Shown piece by piece: positions 1 through 6,913 of a DNA stretch of 20,809 nucleotides (position 1 is its first letter; every line of letters begins with the position of its first letter). A model generated the notes under the pieces. The model saw only the letters and a list, made by a program, of their open reading frames with translations. It did not search any database and was not told the origin of the DNA. Source of the DNA: CAZDOD01 sp964506935 (GTDB lineage: Bacteria; Desulfobacterota; Zymogenia; Zymogenales; Zymogenaceae); assembly GCA_964506935.1 (NCBI GenBank), contig CAZDOD010000033.1, positions 1 through 20,809 on the forward strand. Direction: 5' to 3'. Made by a program: the position numbers and the translations under genes.

Positions 1-155
1 ATTATCGTCCCGAGCGGAGGGGAGATCATGTGGTTCTCGATCTGAGATAGGACGGCGGACGAAAATCCTGATCTTTCTGCAAGGTCGGATAGCGAGAGAT
101 TCTTTTTTTCCCGAAGGAGCTTTATCTTCTCACCTACTTTAAGCTCTTCTGTCAT
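1..155 (-). CDS. XRE-family helix-turn-helix regulator, N-terminal fragment
   Basis: The gene runs leftward out of the window; only the first 51 codons are visible, starting at the ATG at 155-153. The visible part is a compact HTH_3/XRE DNA-binding domain: KIKLLREKKNLSLSDLA forms helices 1-2, and the following SGFSSAVLSQIEN segment is the recognition helix region, ending in SPPLGTI. This spacing is typical of XRE proteins that carry a C-terminal cupin sensor domain, but that domain would lie outside the window, so the cupin is only an inference. A weak AAGG-type ribosome site precedes the start. It lies 100 bases downstream of the oxidoreductase gamma gene on the same strand and could be co-transcribed with it; I see no clear terminator between them. 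Confidence 0.8.
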   Translation of the reverse strand, partial: MTEELKVGEKIKLLREKKNLSLSDLAERSGFSSAVLSQIENHMISPPLGTI

Positions 156-255
156 TTTTTCAACCTTTTTTACTGGTTTTTGTTCTGTCCCGACGAAAAT
201 TTTCGCCCTTTCTGGGCACCGAGAAAAGTGATTTTTTATTCCTCAAAAAGACAGA

Positions 256-810
256 TCAAGTGCGAGCGCCGTCTTTAGCAAATTCTATCCCTGCCTCGAT
301 CATCTCGATGTTTTTCGGGATCATGTGATGATACCTCTCATCCAGGACCTTCGTGAGGGAGTCGAAAACCGACTTTGTATCTACCAATTTTGACAGGGCC
401 AGATAAGAGCCGAAGATGACCATGTTCGCCATCTTGTCATTTCCGAGGTCTCCGGCGATATCGTTTGCGGGTATTCTGATCTGTTTCAGGTCGGGCCTGT
501 CCTCAACCTTTTCGTCTATGAGGGATGAATTTATCAAGAGGAGTCCGCTATCTTTCACCTTTTGGCCGAATCGTGTGAGGCTCGGTCCGTTCATGACGAC
601 GGCGCTCATCGGAAATCCGATGATCGGTGAGCCTATCGGGTTGTCTGATATAACGATGGTGCAGTTTGCCGTGCCTCCACGCATCTCGACGCCGTATGCG
701 GGCATGTATGTTACGTTTCTCCCCTCCCTCATGGCGCTGTATGCGAGGAGGTTCCCGATCAGCATGATGCCCTGACCGCCGAAGCCTGCCATTATCGTGT
801 CGTGATACAT
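256..810 (-). CDS. 2-oxoacid:ferredoxin oxidoreductase, gamma subunit
   Basis: A 184-residue protein of the pyruvate/ketoisovalerate oxidoreductase gamma family (catalytic domain PF01558 type). The diagnostic GFGGQGI motif lies at residues 9-15, followed by the conserved AYGVEMRGG and NGPSLTRF segments. In the family this subunit works with the TPP-binding beta subunit and an alpha subunit to oxidatively decarboxylate 2-oxoacids, making acyl-CoA and reduced ferredoxin in the cytoplasm, or to run in reverse. I chose the ATG at 810; the frame also opens at a TTG at 819, but neither has a strong ribosome site and family members normally start just before the glycine motif. It lies 131 bases downstream of the beta gene. 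The substrate (2-oxoglutarate, branched-chain, aryl) cannot be told from sequence alone. Confidence 0.88.
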   Translation of the reverse strand: MYHDTIMAGFGGQGIMLIGNLLAYSAMREGRNVTYMPAYGVEMRGGTANCTIVISDNPIGSPIIGFPMSAVVMNGPSLTRFGQKVKDSGLLLINSSLIDEKVEDRPDLKQIRIPANDIAGDLGNDKMANMVIFGSYLALSKLVDTKSVFDSLTKVLDERYHHMIPKNIEMIEAGIEFAKDGART

Positions 811-941
811 ATTTTTCAACTTTGTGTTAACTTCTCAATATAGTCTATAGTATGGGTTGAAAATCCAATTTTAAGCTAATTTAATCCCTCAATACGCCGA
901 TCCCATCCGACAGAGCCTTGAGCTTGTCAAACTCCATCCGC

Positions 942-1718
942 CTACATGACGTCGGACATCTTCCGCTCTTTGTATACCCCCAGCGGGAAGTATGGGATAA
1001 GCTCTTCGTCGACCCTTTTCGCCGCATCAATCGGGTTCATCTTCCAGTTAGTCGGACAGGTCGATAACACCTCCACGAAGGAAAATCCCATGTTATCTAT
1101 CTGCATCTTGAAGGCCTGCTTTATTATCTTTTTGGCCTGAAGCACCCTTTTCGGCTTGTTGACGGCAACACGGGCGACAAACGCCGCGCCCTCGAGGGTT
1201 GCGATTAGCTCGGTCATGCGGACGGGGTATCCGTCCTGCTCATACTCCCTGCCGTATGGGGAGGTGGTGGTCTTCTGTCCGAGCATCGTCGTTGGGGCCA
1301 TCTGGCCTCCCGTCATTCCGTAGACGGTGTTGTTTACGAAGATGACGGTTATCGGCTCGCCGCGGTTCGCCGTATGCACGATTTCGCTCATGCCGATCGA
1401 GGCGAGGTCCCCGTCGCCCTGATACGTAAAGACAATCCTCTTGGGCATGGCACGCTTTACGCCCGTGGCGACGGCCGGCGCCCTCCCGTGGGGCGCCTCG
1501 AGCACGTCCACGCGAAAGTAGTCGTACATAAAGACGCTGCACCCCACAGACGCCACGCCGATTGTTTTTGATGTCAGGTCGAACTCGTCCAGGGCCTCCG
1601 CCACGAGTCTGTGTATGATCCCGTGGTTGCAGCCGGGACAAAAGTGAAATGGTTTATCGGTCAGGCTTTTGGGTCGCCCAAAGACCTGTTTCATACTCTC
1701 TTCTAATGCTTCCGCCAT
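942..1718 (-). CDS. 2-oxoacid:ferredoxin oxidoreductase, beta (TPP-binding) subunit
   Basis: A 258-residue protein matching the whole beta subunit of the KorB/VorB type. It starts with the FCPGC motif (Cys27, Cys30). The thiamine pyrophosphate site is clear: GDGDLASIG at 101-109 and NN at 129-130 form the GDG-(x)n-NN signature. Downstream are the conserved YGMTGGQMAPTT stretch (133-144) and CPTNW (221-225). Together with the gamma subunit it would hold the TPP half of the reaction, passing electrons to ferredoxin. A GGAG site lies six bases before the ATG, and a plausible promoter lies at 1769-1796. Usual operons carry alpha (and often a ferredoxin-like delta) directly upstream; here the upstream neighbour is divergent, so alpha must be elsewhere or absent. 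Exact substrate unknown. Confidence 0.9.
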   Translation of the reverse strand: MAEALEESMKQVFGRPKSLTDKPFHFCPGCNHGIIHRLVAEALDEFDLTSKTIGVASVGCSVFMYDYFRVDVLEAPHGRAPAVATGVKRAMPKRIVFTYQGDGDLASIGMSEIVHTANRGEPITVIFVNNTVYGMTGGQMAPTTMLGQKTTTSPYGREYEQDGYPVRMTELIATLEGAAFVARVAVNKPKRVLQAKKIIKQAFKMQIDNMGFSFVEVLSTCPTNWKMNPIDAAKRVDEELIPYFPLGVYKERKMSDVM

Positions 1719-1768
1719 TTGTATCTCCGAGGCTATTTTAGTGGATTACGTTAATTCGTATTCTAACT

Positions 1769-1796
1769 ATTTTAATTGTTTGAGAGATAAAGTCAA
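1769..1796 (-). promoter_or_regulatory. Candidate sigma-70 type promoter for the oxidoreductase genes
   Basis: Reading leftward, TTGACT (1796-1791) and TAAAAT (1774-1769) are separated by 16 bases. Each matches five of six consensus bases, and the predicted start lies about 45 bases before the beta ATG at 1718. It sits in the 326-base divergent intergenic region 1719-2044, which also holds the arsM-operon promoter. Confidence 0.45.
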
Positions 1797-1948
1797 CAGG
1801 TTTTATGGGGTGGGAGTGTAAATGACAAAAAAGTTAATTCAATATTGTTTGTTTTTAAAAAGTTCCCTGTTTTTTAAGTTGACAGCTTAGCGCTAAAAAG
1901 AGAGTGATGCTCTGTAATATAAAAGAAATACAAAAAACTAAAAAAACA

Positions 1949-1977
1949 TTGACAAAACCGATCAAATGAACTATATT
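1949..1977 (+). promoter_or_regulatory. Strong sigma-70 type promoter of the arsM operon
   Basis: A perfect TTGACA (1949-1954) is followed after exactly 17 bases by TATATT (1972-1977), five of six matches to the -10 consensus. Transcription would start near 1984, about 60 bases before the AbrB-type gene. No competing promoter of similar quality is visible; another TTGACA at 1879 lacks a -10 at the right distance. Confidence 0.7.
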
Positions 1978-1981
1978 TTAT

Positions 1982-2012
1982 GAAAAATCAGAAAAATCAG
2001 AGCATTCTGATT
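1982..2012 (+). promoter_or_regulatory. Candidate operator at the arsM operon start site
   Basis: Two signals overlap the predicted transcript start. One is a tandem repeat of GAAAAATCAG (1982-1991 and 1991-2000). The other is an inverted repeat AATCAGA-GCAT-TCTGATT, with perfect 7-base arms at 1995-2001 and 2006-2012. This position just after the -10 box is typical for a repressor site. The AbrB-type protein encoded next is the obvious candidate binder, but that is inference. Confidence 0.45.
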
Positions 2013-2044
2013 ATTAGTAACTTCTCGATAGAGAGGAAACGAGG

Positions 2045-2335
2045 ATGGAAAAGAAGACTGCAGATGGGCGACAAAATCTCCCGAAGGGGGAATGTATGGG
2101 GTGCTGCCGGGTAGAATCCGTAGTCAGCATAGACGAGCGGGGGCAGATGGTTCTTCCGAAGGAGGTGAGGGATGCGGCAAACATCAAAGCCGGCGACAAG
2201 CTAGCCGTCGTAATGATGAGAAAGGGCGGTGATGTATGCTGCATATCTCTGATTAAAGCCGACGAGCTTTCGGGAATGGTGAGGGGCCTATTGGGACCCA
2301 TGATGCAGGATGTATTAAAAGAAGAGGAGGTATAA
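2045..2335 (+). CDS. AbrB/MazE/SpoVT-family regulator with paired cysteines
   Basis: A 96-residue protein with an AbrB-type swapped-hairpin DNA-binding domain at about residues 23-70. The core pattern VVSIDERGQMVLPKEVR, then a KAGDKLAVV strand, is the family hallmark. Unlike plain antitoxins it carries cysteines: GECMGCC at residues 16-21 just before the domain, and VCC in the second half. I recall similar CC-containing AbrB proteins near arsM and near hgcAB in anaerobes, some named HgcC; no hgcAB is seen here. It is the first gene of the arsM operon, with an AGAGG/GAGG site before the ATG, and three bases separate it from the next gene. Likely role: a metalloid-responsive regulator of its own operon, with As(III) binding at the cysteines. 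The fold call is firm; the sensing role is inference. Confidence 0.85.
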   Translation: MEKKTADGRQNLPKGECMGCCRVESVVSIDERGQMVLPKEVRDAANIKAGDKLAVVMMRKGGDVCCISLIKADELSGMVRGLLGPMMQDVLKEEEV

Positions 2336-2338
2336 GAG

Positions 2339-2575
2339 ATGGAAAAGAAGGATAAGAATGATGCAAAAAAAGAGGGCATGGAGCATATGGGCTCATGCTG
2401 CGGTCCCGAGATGGCAAAGAGGATGGAATCCTGTTGCGCATCCGAGATGATGGAAAAGATGAAGGCTTTTATGGAGAGCCGTGATTCAAAAAGGAAAATG
2501 GGAGCTTGCTGCTGTGCTTCTGACAAATTTGCAAAAGATTCAAAAGAGTCTGGCGAGGATGAGGCAACGGGATGA
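2339..2575 (+). CDS. Cysteine-rich small protein of the arsM operon
   Basis: A 78-residue, highly charged protein that I do not recognise as a named family. It has three cysteine clusters, SCCGPEM, ESCCASEM and GACCCAS, separated by Lys/Glu/Met-rich stretches, with no signal peptide and no membrane segment. The ATG follows the upstream stop by three bases and uses an AGAGGAGG ribosome site inside the end of the AbrB gene. Its stop overlaps the arsM start (ATGA at 2572-2575), so translation is probably coupled. The SCCGP motif recurs in the N-terminal extension of the ArsM next door. Likely role: a soluble metalloid (As(III)) binder or carrier, by composition and context only; a zinc or copper binder is also possible. 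Confidence 0.75.
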   Translation: MEKKDKNDAKKEGMEHMGSCCGPEMAKRMESCCASEMMEKMKAFMESRDSKRKMGACCCASDKFAKDSKESGEDEATG

Positions 2576-3438
2576 AAAGGGATGATGTCAAGAGGATAGT
2601 AAAGGAGAATTACGGCAGAATCGCCAAGGACGGCGGGTCGTGCTGTGGCCCAGGATCGACCGATAATGCGACATCGTGCTGCGGTGAGATGGGTTGTTGC
2701 AGTTCGACAGTCGTGACGCTCGATGAGATAAGCAAAAGCATTGGGTATTCCGATGAAGAGCTCGCGATTGCCCCTGAGGGCTCAAATCTGGGCCTCGGCT
2801 GTGGTAACCCTGTCGCACTGGCCTCGCTGGAGGAGGGGGAGGTTGTCCTTGACCTCGGCTCCGGGGCGGGATTCGATGCGTTCCTCGCGGCTAAAAAAAT
2901 CGGTAGTGGGGGAAGGGTAATCGGCGTCGACATGACTCCCGAGATGGTCGAAAAAGCGAGGCAGAATGCAAAGAGGGATGGCTACGAGAATGTGGAGTTC
3001 AGACTGGGGGAGATCGAAGATCTCCCGGTCGAAGATAGCTCGGTTGATGCTGTCATCTCAAACTGTGTCATTAACCTATCGCCCGACAAAGAAAGGGTGT
3101 TCGCCGAGACGTTCAGGATCCTCAAACCCGGTGGGAGGCTAATGATCTCAGATATCGTCCTCCTTTCGGAGCTCCCCGACCTGATAAGAGATTCAGTCTC
3201 GGCATACGTCGGTTGCGTCTCCGGCGCCGTCCTCAGAGATGAATACATAAAGATTATAGAGTCCCAGGGATTTGAGGATGTGAGGATATTGGATGAGACG
3301 GCCTTCCCTGTGGAGTTCATACTGAGCGAGCCGACTATAAGCTCGTTTCTTCAAGGCTTGAAAATTTCAAAAGAAGAAATAGATGATCTCAGTGGCTCGA
3401 TTCTGAGCGTGAAGGTCTTTGCAAAAAAGCCGAATTGA
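2572..3438 (+). CDS. arsM: Arsenite S-adenosylmethionine methyltransferase
   Basis: A 288-residue class I SAM methyltransferase of the ArsM family, which methylates As(III) in the cytoplasm to mono-, di- and trimethyl forms. SAM motif I is VVLDLGSGAGFD (91-102), followed by the acidic GVD (118-120) and the later motif LKPGGRL (184-190). The arsenite-binding cysteines expected in ArsM are present: Cys77 (GLGCGNP), Cys165 (SNCVINLSPDK) and Cys215 (YVGCVSGA). The N-terminal part has extra paired cysteines: SCC at 23-25, SCC at 35-37 and GCC at 41-43, after the YGRIA helix. It overlaps the preceding small gene by four bases and is followed by an intrinsic terminator. The three conserved cysteines plus the operon make ArsM much more likely than a generic methyltransferase. 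Confidence 0.92.
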   Translation: MKRDDVKRIVKENYGRIAKDGGSCCGPGSTDNATSCCGEMGCCSSTVVTLDEISKSIGYSDEELAIAPEGSNLGLGCGNPVALASLEEGEVVLDLGSGAGFDAFLAAKKIGSGGRVIGVDMTPEMVEKARQNAKRDGYENVEFRLGEIEDLPVEDSSVDAVISNCVINLSPDKERVFAETFRILKPGGRLMISDIVLLSELPDLIRDSVSAYVGCVSGAVLRDEYIKIIESQGFEDVRILDETAFPVEFILSEPTISSFLQGLKISKEEIDDLSGSILSVKVFAKKPN

Positions 3439-3458
3439 TCGACATTAAAGTGGTGGGG

Positions 3459-3499
3459 TAGGGGGGCAGGACTCTTTGTGTCCTCCCCCCTATTTTTTT
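3459..3499 (+). terminator. Intrinsic terminator after arsM
   Basis: A GC-rich hairpin with arms TAGGGGGG plus AGGAC (3459-3472, one bulged C) and GTCCT plus CCCCCCTA (3480-3492) and a seven-base loop. It is followed at once by seven T residues (3493-3499). It lies 20 bases after the arsM stop and closes the three-gene operon. Confidence 0.88.
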
Positions 3500-3513
3500 G
3501 TTATTTTTTATTA

Positions 3514-3547
3514 TTCAAAAAAATAATGATTCGTGATATAATATCAC
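3514..3547 (+). promoter_or_regulatory. Candidate promoter with palindrome over the -10 box
   Basis: A perfect TATAAT lies at 3537-3542 with a weak -35 (TTCAAA, 3514-3519) 17 bases upstream. The -10 sits inside a 15-base palindrome GTGATAT-A-ATATCAC (3533-3547) with perfect seven-base arms, so a dimeric regulator bound there would block polymerase. It drives the membrane protein gene starting at 3581. Confidence 0.5.
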
Positions 3548-3580
3548 TGTTTTTAACTTTAACCTATAAGGGGTTTTGAA

Positions 3581-4729
3581 ATGAGAAAAAAATTTCTCTT
3601 TTTGTTTTTAGTTTTTCTATTTTCGGTATCATCTCTTGCCTATGCGGCAGAAGCGGAATTCTTTTCGGGTGATTCTTATATACTAGCGGAGGGCGAGGAA
3701 GTACCCACTGACCTTTATGTCATTGCTAATGAGATCACAATAGACGGCAACGTAGGCGGCAATGCCTCGCTGATCGGGAAGACCATAGTGATCAATGGTG
3801 ATGTAGCGGGGATGATACAGGTCTGCGGTCTTGATATCAAGATCTCCGGAAACGTCATGGAAAATGTCCTCTTGATGGGCAGGTATGTGGATATTTCTGG
3901 AAATATAGGCGGTGATGTCTATACCGGAGCGAATAAGCTGGCCCTATCAGGAAAATTTGGGGCAGAGACAAACGCCATGGCGAGGGCTATCGAGGCTTCC
4001 GGGGAATTTACCGGTAATGCAGATCTCAAGGCCAAAAGCATCGATATCAAAGACGGCGCGGTCTTTTTGGGAGACCTGAACTATACGGCAAAAGATTTTT
4101 CAATGTCTGATTCCGCAAGCGTTGCCGGGACCTTAAACGAGATCGTCCCCACGGATATCAGGAAGGGCCTGGCGATCGGCGCTGGTATCGGAGCGGGGAT
4201 CGGCATCGGATTCATTATCCTTTTGTGGCTCATCTCTCTGGTCGGCTTTATCATCGTCGGTCTTGTCTTAAACGCCCTGTTTCCGGGCTTTGTCAAGGGG
4301 GTCACCGAAAAGGTCTTCGCCGATCTCTTCAGCAACCTCGGCTGGGGTATACTGGTGCTTTTACTCACGCCCCTTGCAGTGGTCATCCTCCTCGTTACAC
4401 TTGTGGGCATCCCGCTTGCGGCTATTTTGACGGTATTCTATTTCGTTGGGCTATACATTGGAGAGATCCTCGTGGCAGCGGCCTTGGGCGGCATGATTCT
4501 TTCGATCTTCAAGAAGGGTAATGTGGCCTACTGGATTGGGCTAGTTGTCGGCGCCGTAATTGTTTTTATCCTGTGCTCTATACCGATCGCGGGATTCTTT
4601 ATCGGACTGATTATCTACATCCTCGGTATCGGCACAATTAAAAATTATGCGGTATCGTGGAGGAAGGGTGGAAAGAAGGCTGTCCCGAAGAAAACTAAGA
4701 CAAAGGCACCGGCGAAGAAGAAAAAATAG
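3581..4729 (+). CDS. Exported beta-solenoid-like (bactofilin-like repeat) membrane protein
   Basis: A 382-residue protein in three parts. Residues 1-22 form a signal peptide (Lys-Lys start, Leu/Phe-rich core, cleavage after AYA). Residues 30-190 are short repeats of the form I-x-I-x-G-N-V/I-x-G (ITIDGNVGG, IVINGDVAG, IKISGNVME, VDISGNIGG), the pattern of a right-handed beta-solenoid as in polymer-forming/bactofilin-type proteins. Residues 195-355 are membrane segments: a glycine-zipper stretch (GAGIGAGIGIG) running into the first helix, then three or four more. The tail (361-382) is lysine-rich and would be cytoplasmic. AAGGGG precedes the ATG. It appears to be a single-gene unit between two terminators. 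It is probably an envelope protein with the solenoid outside the cytoplasmic membrane; its biological role is not known to me. Confidence 0.8.
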   Translation: MRKKFLFLFLVFLFSVSSLAYAAEAEFFSGDSYILAEGEEVPTDLYVIANEITIDGNVGGNASLIGKTIVINGDVAGMIQVCGLDIKISGNVMENVLLMGRYVDISGNIGGDVYTGANKLALSGKFGAETNAMARAIEASGEFTGNADLKAKSIDIKDGAVFLGDLNYTAKDFSMSDSASVAGTLNEIVPTDIRKGLAIGAGIGAGIGIGFIILLWLISLVGFIIVGLVLNALFPGFVKGVTEKVFADLFSNLGWGILVLLLTPLAVVILLVTLVGIPLAAILTVFYFVGLYIGEILVAAALGGMILSIFKKGNVAYWIGLVVGAVIVFILCSIPIAGFFIGLIIYILGIGTIKNYAVSWRKGGKKAVPKKTKTKAPAKKKK

Positions 4730-4762
4730 ACAATAAAGACGATACAACCGAAATGTAATTAA

Positions 4763-4802
4763 ACAAAGGAGGGTGAATTGTCACCCCCCTTTGTCTATTT
4801 AT
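4763..4802. terminator. Bidirectional terminator between convergent genes
   Basis: A hairpin with 14-base arms (4763-4776 and 4781-4794), one mismatch and the tetraloop ATTG. It is followed by a T-rich stretch on the + side and, on the - strand, by TTAATTA. It lies between the convergent ends of the 3581-4729 and 4845-6782 genes, so it probably serves both. Confidence 0.65.
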
Positions 4803-4844
4803 TGATATTAAAAAAATCCAAATTGGCCGAGATATAGCCATTTT

Positions 4845-6782
4845 TCACTTCCTGAAGTTCAATGTCATTTCATATACTCCCTCTTCGTTCCTCTTTTCGA
4901 CGTCAAATCCCACCTTTTCAAATAGGTGCAGCATAGGTTGATTTTCAACCAGGACATCGGCCGTAAAAGACATGAGTCCCTGTCGCTTTGCGAGGTATGT
5001 CAGATAGGAGAGGAGTTCTGTCCCGATACCGCGGTTCTGGTAATCATCCCTGACCGCAATGGCGGCTTCCGCCTTGAGATCTGGGCCGTAGAGTTGATAC
5101 TGGCCAACACCAACTAATATCTCCTTTTCCTCTCTCGGTATTACAGCGACAACGACCGTATTTCTGGTGTAGTCGGTTACGGACATCTCCTGGAGTTGTT
5201 TGTGGGGCATTCGCTGTTTTATATGGAAGAACCTCCTGTACAGGCTCTGATCTGATAGGGAATAGAAGAAGTCTTTGAGGAGCGGTTCGTCACTGATCTT
5301 TACGGGCCGAAAAAACAGCGTGAATCCCGATTTCGTTGTGCGGTAGGCCTCGAGGTGTTCGGGATATTCCCCCTTTTTCCCCGGTATATAGGCCTGATCC
5401 CTGTAAATCAGATTCAGCTTTTTGGCCTCGTCGATCAGCCATCCTCGAAAATCGGGGTGGGCTATGGCGATTAGCTCCATAGCCCGCTCCCTGATGTTTT
5501 TGCCGTGGAGGTAGGCGATGCCGAACTCCGTCACGACATAGTGGATGTCACCCCTATTTAAAGTCACACCCGCCCCTTCGTGGAGAAACGGGACGATCCT
5601 TGAGATCTTCCCATCCCTCGCCGTTGACTGGAGGGTGAGGATCGTCCTCCCGCCCGGTGCAAGTACGGCACCCCTCATGAAGTCGGCCTGTCCTCCAATG
5701 CCGCTGTAAAAGTTTACCTTCCTCTGCTCTCTTTTGGAACCATTTACATCGAGAGAGTCTTTGTCGGAATCATCTGAGGATTCGTCGATATTTGAGAATC
5801 CTATTGATTCGGCTGATGCCTGACCGGTAAGATCGATCTCCAACGCGCTGTTTACGGCGACCATGTTCCTGTGCTGGGAGATGATGAGGGGATTGTTGGT
5901 GTAGTCGACGCTCCGAAACTCCACGGAGGGATTGTCATGTATATAGCTATAGGTCTCTTTCTTCCCCATACAGAATGTCGCCGTTGCCTTTCCACGGTTG
6001 ATGCTCTTTTTCGAGTTGTCGATAACTCCCTTTTTCATAAGGTCGACAATGCCTTCAGTCAGAAGCTCGGTGTGTACACCGAGATTATTCTTTTTATCCA
6101 AGCTTTTGAGAATTGCATTTGGGATGCTCCCGTATCCGACCTGAATCGTGTCTCCATCGCCGATTATTCGCGAGACATAGTCCCCGATGCCTTGCGCGAT
6201 GTCATCGGGCGCATCGTCCTCATATTCGAGGAGCGGTTCGTCGTATGGGACTAAATAGTCGATGTCCTTTATATGGACGAATCCATCGCCGTGGACCCTC
6301 GGCATGTTTGAGTTTATCTGGGCGATGACGACCGAAGAGTTCTGGACTGCCGCTTTAGCGATGTCGACGCTCACCCCGAGGCTTATAAATCCGTGTCTGT
6401 CGGGAGTGGAGGCCTGTATAAGCGAAACGTCGACGGGCACGATCTTTCGGTTTAAGAGGTCCGGTATCTCGGATAAAAATATCGGCGTGTAGTCCGCCGC
6501 ACCGCGGTTTACGGCTTCTCTCGTGTTATTTCCGATAAAGAAAGAATTGTGCCTGAAGTTGTAGCTGAATTTTTCGTCAGCGTAGGGGGCGACGCCCAGT
6601 GTCCAGATGTGAAAGACCTCGGCGTCGGTGAAGGCCTTGGGATTGGATTTGACGTATTCGATAAGGGAGCTGACGAGATACTGTGGCTCCCCACAGCCGG
6701 TGCTGATAAATATCCTGTCGCCGCGATGAATGTTCTTGAATATCTTTTCTTCCGAAACAAACTTTTCGGGATATTTTTGCAT
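4845..6782 (-). CDS. Acetyl-CoA hydrolase/transferase fused to GNAT acetyltransferase domain
   Basis: A 645-residue two-domain protein. Residues 1 to about 480 are a CoA-transferase family I (acetyl-CoA hydrolase/transferase) unit. Markers are GYGSIPNAIL, then LGVHTELLTEG with Glu239, the likely CoA-carrying glutamate as in 4-hydroxybutyrate CoA-transferase, and later YSGIGGQADF and VTEFGIAYLHGK with IAHPDFR. Residues 488-645 are a GNAT domain with the acetyl-CoA motif QNRGIG (582-587). This fusion is a known architecture; the transferase would swap CoA between acyl-CoA and a carboxylate, and the GNAT part may acetylate a protein or regulate the first domain. An acidic, serine-rich insertion (about 329-356) interrupts the CoA-transferase domain. 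I prefer the ATG at 6782; a TTG at 6794 after GGGGG is the alternative start. The gene is probably monocistronic. Confidence 0.9.
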   Translation of the reverse strand: MQKYPEKFVSEEKIFKNIHRGDRIFISTGCGEPQYLVSSLIEYVKSNPKAFTDAEVFHIWTLGVAPYADEKFSYNFRHNSFFIGNNTREAVNRGAADYTPIFLSEIPDLLNRKIVPVDVSLIQASTPDRHGFISLGVSVDIAKAAVQNSSVVIAQINSNMPRVHGDGFVHIKDIDYLVPYDEPLLEYEDDAPDDIAQGIGDYVSRIIGDGDTIQVGYGSIPNAILKSLDKKNNLGVHTELLTEGIVDLMKKGVIDNSKKSINRGKATATFCMGKKETYSYIHDNPSVEFRSVDYTNNPLIISQHRNMVAVNSALEIDLTGQASAESIGFSNIDESSDDSDKDSLDVNGSKREQRKVNFYSGIGGQADFMRGAVLAPGGRTILTLQSTARDGKISRIVPFLHEGAGVTLNRGDIHYVVTEFGIAYLHGKNIRERAMELIAIAHPDFRGWLIDEAKKLNLIYRDQAYIPGKKGEYPEHLEAYRTTKSGFTLFFRPVKISDEPLLKDFFYSLSDQSLYRRFFHIKQRMPHKQLQEMSVTDYTRNTVVVAVIPREEKEILVGVGQYQLYGPDLKAEAAIAVRDDYQNRGIGTELLSYLTYLAKRQGLMSFTADVLVENQPMLHLFEKVGFDVEKRNEEGVYEMTLNFRK

Positions 6783-6913
6783 TAGCCTCTTCAAAATTTC
6801 CCCCGTTTATATAGGATCAGTTTTATAAAGGATTATCAAAAGGTAGAATTCCGGCCGTTTTCAATTCGATGTAATTCTATCGGAGCCTTTATGATAGTTT
6901 GCTCCCTATTATT

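Noticed and set aside
194..205. CGAAAATTTTCG palindrome between the gamma gene and the XRE gene.
   Set aside because: Could be an operator or weak terminator, but low complexity and no clear T run or promoter overlap.
881..937. An 18-codon reading frame on the - strand between the beta and gamma oxidoreductase genes.
   Set aside because: Its ribosome site would touch the start codon, the length is minimal, and I know no peptide family there. Probably chance.
1240..1641. A 133-codon - strand frame inside the beta subunit gene.
   Set aside because: Arg/Gly-rich composition typical of a shifted frame within a well-identified gene.
1879..1884. A second TTGACA upstream of the arsM operon.
   Set aside because: No -10-like hexamer at 16-18 bases; the TTGACA at 1949 with TATATT at 17 bases is far better.
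2045..2335. Reading the AbrB-type gene as a MazE-like antitoxin.
   Set aside because: No toxin gene is next to it; the neighbour is a Cys-rich protein and arsM, and the protein carries CC motifs unusual for antitoxins.
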